Of a stretch of 64,000 bases of DNA, positions 8,812-16,355 are shown one piece after another. Both the position numbers and the translations under genes were made by a program. How positions within the stretch are numbered: the stretch's first letter is position 1; each line of letters starts with the position of its first letter. The DNA is from Lachnospiraceae bacterium. GTDB taxonomy: Bacteria > Bacillota > Clostridia > Lachnospirales > Lachnospiraceae. The notes under the pieces are model-generated. The model was given only the letters and a program-made list of their open reading frames with translations. It made no database searches and was not told the DNA's origin. The stretch is taken from positions 1 to 64,000 of the forward strand of contig JAAWBT010000011.1 in the NCBI GenBank assembly GCA_022792835.1. Reading direction: 5' to 3'.

Positions 8812-9543
8812 CTATTCCATTTCCTCTCTCCCCTGCAAGGCTTCCCCGAAATAGCTGTCCCGGACCACCCCCTGCAAGTTGTTCAGATCCCGGCTTTTTA
8901 AGGTTTCATACAATTTGCTGTGGGCCTCAATCAGCTCCTCGCTGCGGCCTCCGTTTATCATGGTGGACACTGTCTCGTAACGCATGGCGCAGGTCAAGGT
9001 GCGCACCACTCGGCTGATTTTGTCCGCCAGAGGGTTTTTCCCCATCCTTGAGATCATGTCATGGAACTCATTGTCTACCTGGAAGAACCGATCCACCATG
9101 TCCTCTCCGCTGTCCATGACCACCCGCATTTGTCCCAGGAGTTTTTCCAGCTCCCGGCCCCCGTCCTCGTCGTACTTCAGGATCGCCAGCCGCATAATCC
9201 CGGTCTCCGTCATCTCCCGAAGCTCCATCAGATTCTCAAAGGAGTCCTGATTGAGAATGATCCCATAGATCATCGGGTCAATCATGCTCTCTTTAAAGCC
9301 GTCACAGACGAATGTCCCTTCTGAACGCTTGCTCTCCAACACGCCAAGATAAGTTAAAATCTTGATCGCCTCCCGCACAGAGCTTCTGGCAACTCCCATG
9401 GAAGCCGCCAAGTTCGGCTCCGGTGGAATACGATCTCCCGGCTTCAACTCTTTATTTCGCATGGCGTCCGTCAGGCAGTTGATCACGCTCTGCACCACAG
9501 ACTCCTTTTTCAGATTCTTCAGATAGCCCGGATTCTCCGTCAT
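8812..9543 (-). CDS. GntR-family (FadR/FCD subfamily) transcriptional regulator
   Basis: wHTH 'LKPGDRIPPEPNLAASMGVARSSVREAIKILTYLGVLESKRSEGTFV' plus FCD-like C-terminus. ORF extends to 9633; MTENPGYL start preferred. Confidence 0.9.
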   Translation of the reverse strand: MTENPGYLKNLKKESVVQSVINCLTDAMRNKELKPGDRIPPEPNLAASMGVARSSVREAIKILTYLGVLESKRSEGTFVCDGFKESMIDPMIYGIILNQDSFENLMELREMTETGIMRLAILKYDEDGGRELEKLLGQMRVVMDSGEDMVDRFFQVDNEFHDMISRMGKNPLADKISRVVRTLTCAMRYETVSTMINGGRSEELIEAHSKLYETLKSRDLNNLQGVVRDSYFGEALQGREEME

Positions 9544-9801
9544 TTCTTCCATTTCCTTCCACATCAAGTTTGTGTCATACCGCCGGCAAAAGCCATTTTC
9601 TTTGGCCATTCGGCCAAGTCTTATGTATAACATAATACAAAATTTTCATCCCGTCAAGAAGAACCCATCTTTGATATGCCATATCCGGCAGATTGTCCTG
9701 ACTGGTTTTCTCTACCGTTGTGTGCTCTTGCCAAATGACGGTGTAATTGTAGAGTAAAGGATAAACTGGGAGAATCAAAGGCTTTCAACGCCTGAATCTT
9801 T

Positions 9802-10566
9802 TTAGTCCATATGAGAGCCGCCGTTGATGTCGATCTCCTCACCGGTAATATAGGAAGCTTCCTTAGAGGCCAAGAACAGGATGGCGGCGGCCACCTCCTC
9901 CGGCTCTCCGGGACGTCCCATAGGGATCGCGTCGATGACCGGTTTCGCCTGTTCTGCGGACATACTCTTCCAGATATCTGTGTTGATCAGGCCAGGACAG
10001 ACGCAGTTGGTGGTGATTCCGTACTGAGAAACCTCACGGGCCAGGTTTTTGGAAAAGCCCAGGACTGCTGCCTTGGAGGCAGAATAATGAGCCCCGCCGA
10101 AGACACCGCCGCCCCGTTTGCCAGAGACAGAAGACAGATGGACGATCCGTCCATAGTTCTGCTTCTTCATGACCTCACAGACCGCCTTGGTCAAAAGGAA
10201 CAGGCCGAACATATTGACACTGAAAATCCTCTGCATATCCCCTAAGGTCATATCCGCCACCGTGACCTTCTGGGAGATCCCCGCATTATTAACCAGCACG
10301 TCGATGCGGCCGTAGAGCTTCACCACCGAATCCACCAATGACGTTACGTTCTCCTCCTCGCAGAGATTGCCCGCAAAGCCGGCCGCCTCAAAGCCGGATT
10401 CTTTAAGTTCTTTCACATTGGCATCAACGCCTTCCTTATTAATATCGCACAGTACCACCTTTGCGCCAAGCCCGGCGAAGGAATGTGCAAACACACGGCC
10501 CATTCCTCTGGGAGAGCCGGCCCCTGTGATTAAAACAACCTGGTCTTTAAAATCAAACATTTCCAT
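9802..10566 (-). CDS. SDR-family oxidoreductase
   Basis: TGxxxPxGxG, NNAG, YSASKAAVLGFSKNLAREVSQYGI, C-terminal YITGEEIDINGG. Confidence 0.92.
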   Translation of the reverse strand: MEMFDFKDQVVLITGAGSPRGMGRVFAHSFAGLGAKVVLCDINKEGVDANVKELKESGFEAAGFAGNLCEEENVTSLVDSVVKLYGRIDVLVNNAGISQKVTVADMTLGDMQRIFSVNMFGLFLLTKAVCEVMKKQNYGRIVHLSSVSGKRGGGVFGGAHYSASKAAVLGFSKNLAREVSQYGITTNCVCPGLINTDIWKSMSAEQAKPVIDAIPMGRPGEPEEVAAAILFLASKEASYITGEEIDINGGSHMD

Positions 10567-10584
10567 ATCCTCCTCATTCAGAAA

Positions 10585-11526
10585 TTACTGCATCTCTTCC
10601 GCAATGGCCACAATATTTCCTACGGTAATGCCGTTGAGCTCCAAAAGCCGCTCATAGGGGGCCGACTGGCCGAACTGGTCCTGAATGCCAACCCGTTTCA
10701 CAAGTCCCCTTCCCATCTCAGCGACAACCTCGCAGACGGCGGAACCGAGGCCGTTTAAGATGTTATGGTCTTCCACAGTGATAACCTTCCCGATCTCATT
10801 GATAGCGGCTGTCACCGCTTCCACATCCAAAGGCTTGATGGTATGCATATCCAGCACCCTCGCCGAAATTCCTTTTTTCTCCAAAGCTTCTGCCGCCTCG
10901 ATGGCCAGACGGACCGTGTCACCGTTGGCGATAATGGCCACATCCTTTCCGTCCCGGATTTGATGGGCTTTTCCTATGGTAAGCTCCACGTCCTCATCGT
11001 AAATCTGAGGTACCGCATCCCTGGTAAATCGCAGGTACATGGGTCCATAGGTCTCGGCCGCCTCGCGACAGAGTTTTCTTGCGGCATTGTAATCGGCAGG
11101 CATGATGACCGTCATATTGGGAATGGTCCGAAGGACTCCCATATCCTCGATGGACTGATGGGAAGCGCCGTCATTGGCCGGCGTCACGCCCCCATGGGAA
11201 CAGGCGATCTTCACATTCAGGTTTGGATAGCAGATCTCCTGGCGGATCATCTCGCACATACGCAAGGATCCGAACACCGCGTAGGTAACCACAAAGGGAA
11301 TTTTCCCACAGGTGGCCAGCCCGGCGGCAAAGCCTGCGCCGTTCTGCTCCGCAATTCCCACATTGATATACTGGTCCGGCAGCTCCTTACGAAATTCCCC
11401 TGTTTTACAGCTCTTTCCGATATCAATGTCCACCACCAGAATATCCGAATTCTTCTTGCCAAGCTCTACAATTTCCCGGCCAAAACCGTCACGGGTCGGA
11501 ATCATCTTCTTCTCACTCATAGTCAT
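10585..11526 (-). CDS. Transketolase C-terminal subunit (split)
   Basis: Pyr/C-domain features: 'FINVGIAEQN'-like 'YINVGIAEQNGAGFAAGLA', 'GVTPANDGASHQSIEDMGVLRTIPNM'. Confidence 0.92.
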   Translation of the reverse strand: MTMSEKKMIPTRDGFGREIVELGKKNSDILVVDIDIGKSCKTGEFRKELPDQYINVGIAEQNGAGFAAGLATCGKIPFVVTYAVFGSLRMCEMIRQEICYPNLNVKIACSHGGVTPANDGASHQSIEDMGVLRTIPNMTVIMPADYNAARKLCREAAETYGPMYLRFTRDAVPQIYDEDVELTIGKAHQIRDGKDVAIIANGDTVRLAIEAAEALEKKGISARVLDMHTIKPLDVEAVTAAINEIGKVITVEDHNILNGLGSAVCEVVAEMGRGLVKRVGIQDQFGQSAPYERLLELNGITVGNIVAIAEEMQ

Positions 11527-11538
11527 AGCCCTCCTCGC

Positions 11539-12384
11539 TTATTTGATGAGCTGGGCTTCCAGCTCTCCCATCGCCTGCTTATACTGCTCCTCATTGGGAG
11601 CGACCCCATGCCAGCCGCACTGGTTCTCCATAAAAGAAACCCCCTTGCCCTTGACCGTGTGGGCGAACAGGCATTTGGGCTTTCCGTTCTTCGAGACATA
11701 GCACTTGTCCAGCGCCGCCACGATCTCCTCCATGCTGTGGCCGTCGATCTCAATGACCTCCCAGCCAAAGGCCCGGAATTTCTCTCCCAGGTCGCCGTTG
11801 GGCATGACCTCGTCACAGGTGCCGTCCAGCTGCAGGTTATTGACGTCTACAAAGGTAATCAGATTGTCGAGGCCATATTTGTGGGCTGTGTTGGCTGCCT
11901 CCCAGATCTCTCCCTCCTGGGCCTCTCCGTCGCCGACCACACAGAACACCTTGTAATCCTTTTTATCCAGCTTCGCAGCCATGGCCATTCCGGCCGCGCA
12001 GGCCAGCCCCTGTCCCAGAGAGCCTGTGGAAATGTCGATGCCGGGGCATTTGTTCATGGACGGATGTCCTTGGAGCTTGGAGCCTTCTTTCCGCAGAGTG
12101 TCGAGCTCCGCTTCTGGAAAGAACCCCACCGACGCCAGGCAGGCATACTGGATGGGGCAGACATGGCCTTTGGAAAGTACCATGCGGTCCCGTTCTTCCC
12201 AGCGGGGATTTTTCGGGTCAATGTTCATGTACCTAAAATAGCAGGCAGTTACAAAATCCGCCGCCGAGAGGGAACCGCCCGGATGGCCCGACTGCGCTTT
12301 ATAGATCATGTCGATCACCTTCATGCGCATTTTTGTGGCCGCATTCTTCAGATCTTTCATGGATATGTCTTTCATAGAAATCAC
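11539..12384 (-). CDS. Transketolase N-terminal subunit (split)
   Basis: TPP-binding 'CVVGDGEAQEGEIWEAANTAHKYGLDNLITFVDVNNLQLDG' and 'GHPGGSLSAADFVTACYF'. Confidence 0.93.
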   Translation of the reverse strand: MISMKDISMKDLKNAATKMRMKVIDMIYKAQSGHPGGSLSAADFVTACYFRYMNIDPKNPRWEERDRMVLSKGHVCPIQYACLASVGFFPEAELDTLRKEGSKLQGHPSMNKCPGIDISTGSLGQGLACAAGMAMAAKLDKKDYKVFCVVGDGEAQEGEIWEAANTAHKYGLDNLITFVDVNNLQLDGTCDEVMPNGDLGEKFRAFGWEVIEIDGHSMEEIVAALDKCYVSKNGKPKCLFAHTVKGKGVSFMENQCGWHGVAPNEEQYKQAMGELEAQLIK

Positions 12385-12459
12385 CTCATTGTTGAAATTT
12401 ATAATGGTTGCATAAAGCTTTTTCTGTTCTGTAATCTCCGGATGTCTTCTTGTTGATCT

Positions 12460-12525
12460 TATGTAGTATGTCTGACAAATGACACTTTAACTATATCACT
12501 ATGTCGGACAAAGTCAAGAGGTTTT
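12460..12525 (-). promoter_or_regulatory. Predicted promoter and tandem operators of the split-transketolase/SDR operon
   Basis: Minus strand TTGACT-~16 bp-TATAGT with TGTCCGACA inside the spacer and TGTCAGACA downstream of the -10. Confidence 0.6.
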
Positions 12526-12635
12526 TATAGTTTTTATGTTTTTACCAAAATATCTGTTTCATTTTTATGAAAAATGACAGTCTGAAATGAGTCTGCTCCA
12601 GAAATATGAAGCACATACTCCTAATAATACTCAGC

Positions 12636-13925
12636 TCATCCTCCCACAAACATCATGGAAATGAAAGGGATATAGGTGACGAGCAGGAGGATCACCAGCT
12701 CGGCGATCAGGCAGGGGACAATGCCCTTGGTGATCTCCTCGATTTTGATGTCGCCGATTCCACAGGCCACGTACAGATTTACTCCCACCGGCGGTGTAAA
12801 AAGCCCAATGGCCAGGTTGACGATCATAACCACGCCCAGATGGATCGGATGGATGCCCAGTTCCAGGGCCACCGGCGCAAAAAGCGGCGTAAAAATATAC
12901 AAGGCTGAAGTAGAATCCAGAAAACAGCCGGCGATCAGCAGCACCACATTGACGATGAGGAAAAAGATGACCCAGTTGCCACCCGTGATGGCCAACATAA
13001 AGCCTTTGATAGCCAGATCCAGTCTGGCACGGGTCAAGACGTAGCCAAAGAGGGTCGCGCCCATGGTGATAAACATGACCGTGGCCGTGGTACTGCAGGA
13101 GTCTACCAGGATACCTATAATTTTTTTCACATTCAATTCTTTATAGACAAAAACTCCTACCGCCAGGCCGTAAAACACCGACACAGCAGCAGCCTCTGTG
13201 GGTGTAAAAATACTGCCGTAAATGCCGCCCAGGATAATTACAGGCATAAGAAGCCCCCAGAAAGCCCCTTTAAAAGCCTGCCATCGCTCTTTTCCCGCAG
13301 CTCTGGGAAGAACCTTTAAATCCAGACGCCTTCCCACCAAAAGGGCGGTCACAATCAGCCCCACACCCATGCAGAGCCCTGGTACCAGGCCGGACAAAAA
13401 TAGGTCGGTGATCGAGGCGTCTGCGATGGAGCCATAGACCACAAATGTAATGGAAGGCGGGATCACCACGCCGATGGCTCCCCCGGCTGCAATGAGCGCG
13501 CAGGAAAAGGCCGCCGGATATCCGGCCTTTACAAGAGCCGGGATCATGATCAGCCCAAGGGCCGCCACCGTGGCAGGGCCGGAGCCAGAGATTGCCGCAA
13601 AGAAGCAAGAGACCACCACACAGACGATCGCCATTCCTCCCTTGATGTGTCCCAGGCATTTCTCTGCCAGATTAATCAGCCGGCCGGAAATCCCGGCTTT
13701 TTCCATGACATTGCCGGAAAGAATAAAAAATGGGATGGCAAGAAGGACAAATTTGCTGCTGGCAGAAGAGCACAGCCTTGGAAGCACGCTCATAATAGCA
13801 TCGACGGGCTTGCCCGCTCCCTGCACTAAGATGGCCGCCACACTGGACATACCCAGGCAGACGGCGATGGGAGCGCCGAATACCAGAAGGATGATAAAAA
13901 GCCCCAATAACACAATACCTGTCAT
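12636..13925 (-). CDS. dctM: TRAP transporter large permease (DctM)
   Basis: 429 aa, multi-TM; 'AAISGSGPATVAALGLIMIPALVKAGYPAAFSCALIAAGGAIGVVIPPSI', 'TPPVGVNLYVACGIG'. Confidence 0.93.
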   Translation of the reverse strand: MTGIVLLGLFIILLVFGAPIAVCLGMSSVAAILVQGAGKPVDAIMSVLPRLCSSASSKFVLLAIPFFILSGNVMEKAGISGRLINLAEKCLGHIKGGMAIVCVVVSCFFAAISGSGPATVAALGLIMIPALVKAGYPAAFSCALIAAGGAIGVVIPPSITFVVYGSIADASITDLFLSGLVPGLCMGVGLIVTALLVGRRLDLKVLPRAAGKERWQAFKGAFWGLLMPVIILGGIYGSIFTPTEAAAVSVFYGLAVGVFVYKELNVKKIIGILVDSCSTTATVMFITMGATLFGYVLTRARLDLAIKGFMLAITGGNWVIFFLIVNVVLLIAGCFLDSTSALYIFTPLFAPVALELGIHPIHLGVVMIVNLAIGLFTPPVGVNLYVACGIGDIKIEEITKGIVPCLIAELVILLLVTYIPFISMMFVGG

Positions 13926-14416
13926 TTTTCCTCTCCTTTCTGCGGCGTCTGGCCGCTTTCCCCGGAATATCCCTTTATCATGTCAACCATACCCTCCATG
14001 AAGGCCGCCATGGAAAAGGCTGCCCCAACCGGGACAAAGGAACCGTAAATCCATTCCGGCCACTGCATGGTAGCCGTCTCCTGCCCCATCTGATATTGGC
14101 TCATAACCATCTGAATGCCGAAAATCACGATCAGCAGGCAGAACAGGGCCGCGATCCCATAAGTGGCCACATTGATGATCAGACGGGTTCTGGGACTTAC
14201 TTTATCCGTGACAATGGAAAGCCCCAGATGGGCACGGCGGCGGGCGGCGATGGCCGTCCCCATAAAACTCATGAGCACAAACAGATAAGTGGACATTTCA
14301 TCGGAAAATGCCAGGGAATTGTTGAACACATAACGGGCAATAACATTGGAAAAAACCAGCACTGCCATCACAGATACACAGGCACAAGCTACAATCTTCT
14401 CTATTTTTTCTAACAT
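13922..14416 (-). CDS. dctQ: TRAP transporter small permease (DctQ)
   Basis: 164 aa four-TM protein overlapping dctM by 4 nt; 'ARRRAHLGLSIVTDKVSPRTRLII'. Confidence 0.88.
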   Translation of the reverse strand: MLEKIEKIVACACVSVMAVLVFSNVIARYVFNNSLAFSDEMSTYLFVLMSFMGTAIAARRRAHLGLSIVTDKVSPRTRLIINVATYGIAALFCLLIVIFGIQMVMSQYQMGQETATMQWPEWIYGSFVPVGAAFSMAAFMEGMVDMIKGYSGESGQTPQKGEEK

Positions 14417-14427
14417 ATAGCCTCCTC

Positions 14428-15456
14428 CTATTCGATGCCGAACGCGGCGCAGGCCGCCTCGCCGTAATCTTCCTTCAGTTCCGCCGTCACCTCTGCGACT
14501 GCCTCTTTAAAGACGGCAAGCTGCTCTTCTGTGAGAACTTCCACCTGCATGCCGCTGTCCTTGAACTCTTGAATCAGCCGATCCTCGTCCTCCTCCAACT
14601 TATCCCTGCCCCAGTTACAGGCCTCCACGGCACATTCCAAAAGAAGTTCCCTGGTACTCTCGTCCAAGCTCTCCCAGATCTTTGTATTGGCCACAAAGAG
14701 ATTATTTTCATAGCTATAGTTCCAGATGGTCATGTAATCCTGAATCTCATCCATCTTGGCCGACTTGGTGATGGAACAGCCGTTTTCCTGACCGTCGATG
14801 GTCCCCTGCTGGATGGCCGTAAACACCTCGCTCCAGCTCATGGACGTGGGGCTGGCCCCCAAGGCCCTGAATACGTTCATATACACAGCAGAACCGGGAA
14901 CCCGGATCTTTAAGTTTTTCAGATCCTCCGGCTTCGTCACCGGATGCTTGCTGTTGGTTAATTGCCGGAACCCATTGTGGAAAGACCCCAGATAGGTGAT
15001 TCCTTTGTCCTTTAAAAGTTCAGCATAATACTTTCCACCGGTAGAGTCGATCACCTGTCTGGCCTCCTGGTAAGAGGAAAAAGACCAGGGAAGTGTGGCC
15101 ACAGAAATCTTCGGCTCCAGATTGGCCAGCACGCTGGTGGCGTAGGCCCCCAGATCCGAACCGCCCACCGCGATATACTCTACCCCCTTCGTGCTGTTGC
15201 CACCGGCCAAGGTGTCGTTGGGAAACACGTCAATGACCACATTCCCTCCTGAACGCTCCATGACCAGTTCGGCGAAATGGTTGGCCACCAGCGAGTCCAT
15301 CTGCGTGTCAGTCCCATTGACAGCCATGGATAAATTTACCTTTTCATAAGCGCTGCCGCCCGTACCGGCTTCTCTGCTGCCGCCACAGCCAGAAAGCCCC
15401 CCCATAAGCAGTGCCGTACCAAACAGTACACACGCAATTGCCCTGCCATGTTTCAT
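14428..15456 (-). CDS. dctP: TRAP transporter substrate-binding lipoprotein (DctP)
   Basis: Lipoprotein signal (LMGGLSGCGG), DctP-type 'NLKIRVPGSAVYMNVFRALGASPTSMSWSEVFTAIQQGTIDGQENG'. Confidence 0.93.
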   Translation of the reverse strand: MKHGRAIACVLFGTALLMGGLSGCGGSREAGTGGSAYEKVNLSMAVNGTDTQMDSLVANHFAELVMERSGGNVVIDVFPNDTLAGGNSTKGVEYIAVGGSDLGAYATSVLANLEPKISVATLPWSFSSYQEARQVIDSTGGKYYAELLKDKGITYLGSFHNGFRQLTNSKHPVTKPEDLKNLKIRVPGSAVYMNVFRALGASPTSMSWSEVFTAIQQGTIDGQENGCSITKSAKMDEIQDYMTIWNYSYENNLFVANTKIWESLDESTRELLLECAVEACNWGRDKLEEDEDRLIQEFKDSGMQVEVLTEEQLAVFKEAVAEVTAELKEDYGEAACAAFGIE

Positions 15457-15486
15457 AAGCAAATACCTCCAATCATCGTTCATTGT

Positions 15487-15560
15487 CCTTTTGTCATTTG
15501 TCAGACATATGAACTATGTATAATATACAATCTCAATTCCTCTTTGTCAATAAAAAAAGT
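15487..15560 (-). promoter_or_regulatory. Predicted promoter and operator of the TRAP operon
   Basis: Minus strand TTGACA-17 bp-TATATT, followed by TGTCTGACA (15498-15506). Confidence 0.6.
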
Positions 15561-15663
15561 TATTTTCACCACTTTAAACAAAAAACAGCCAAATGATTTG
15601 GCTATAATCAACAAAAAATGAGCTGCCCGAGGACAGCTCAAATAGCTCTAAATTTTTGAGAAA

Positions 15664-16347
15664 TTATTCCTGTTCTTCCCCAGCAATCAGCCTCCCATCT
15701 TCCATGGTCAGTACCACATCTGCCTTTCTGGCTATCTGCAGGTCATGGGTCACCAGCAGTAATGTCTGTTGAAACATCCGGCAGGTTTCCTGCAAAATTT
15801 GCAGGACTTCCTCTGCGCTTCTTGCGTCCAGATTCCCCGTGGGCTCGTCCGCCAAAACAATGGCCGGCTTGGTCACAAGAGCCCTGGCGATGGCTACCCG
15901 CTGGCTCTCCCCCCCGGAGAGCTCTGACGGATATTTGTTTTCTTTTCCGACGAGCCGCAGTTTCTTTAAGAGCATGACCTCAAATTCCTCGTCGATCTCC
16001 CGCTGGTCCAGATAGAGAGGCATACGGATGTTGTCGATGGCCGTATATTCCGGCAAAAGATTATATGCCTGAAAAATAAAACCGATCCTCCTGCGCCGGA
16101 AAATAGCCGCCTCCTTGTCCGTAAAGGAAAACAGACTTTTCCCTTCCAGCGCCACATCCCCGCCAGTGGGCCTGTCCAGCCCGCCCAGAAGATGTAACAG
16201 TGTAGATTTCCCCGACCCGCTTCGCCCGATAACAGCATAAAACTTTCCTTCTTCTATGGAGAGATCCAGCGGCTTTAAAGCTTCCACCGCCAACGCTCCT
16301 TTTCCATATACCTTTTCCAGCTTTCTCACTTCCAGTAAACTGTTCAT
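15664..16347 (-). CDS. ABC transporter ATP-binding protein (MacB/LolD/BceA type)
   Basis: Walker A GRSGSGKST, signature LSGGESQRVAIARAL, Walker B IVLADEPTGNLD. Confidence 0.93.
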   Translation of the reverse strand: MNSLLEVRKLEKVYGKGALAVEALKPLDLSIEEGKFYAVIGRSGSGKSTLLHLLGGLDRPTGGDVALEGKSLFSFTDKEAAIFRRRRIGFIFQAYNLLPEYTAIDNIRMPLYLDQREIDEEFEVMLLKKLRLVGKENKYPSELSGGESQRVAIARALVTKPAIVLADEPTGNLDARSAEEVLQILQETCRMFQQTLLLVTHDLQIARKADVVLTMEDGRLIAGEEQE

Positions 16348-16355
16348 ATACCCTC

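Noticed and set aside
10765-12456. Plus-strand ORF of 563 aa
   Set aside because: Antisense to the split transketolase genes; no RBS or domain support.
6152-15483. Sulfoquinovose (sulfo-TK) or apiose catabolic cluster
   Set aside because: Split transketolase is present but the required isomerases, kinase and sulfo-sugar genes are not seen.
15587-15639. Two adjacent palindromes (AGCCAAATGATTTGGCT; GAGCTG...CAGCTC) as a mobile element end
   Set aside because: Best explained as terminator structures of the ABC operon; no transposase or flanking duplication.
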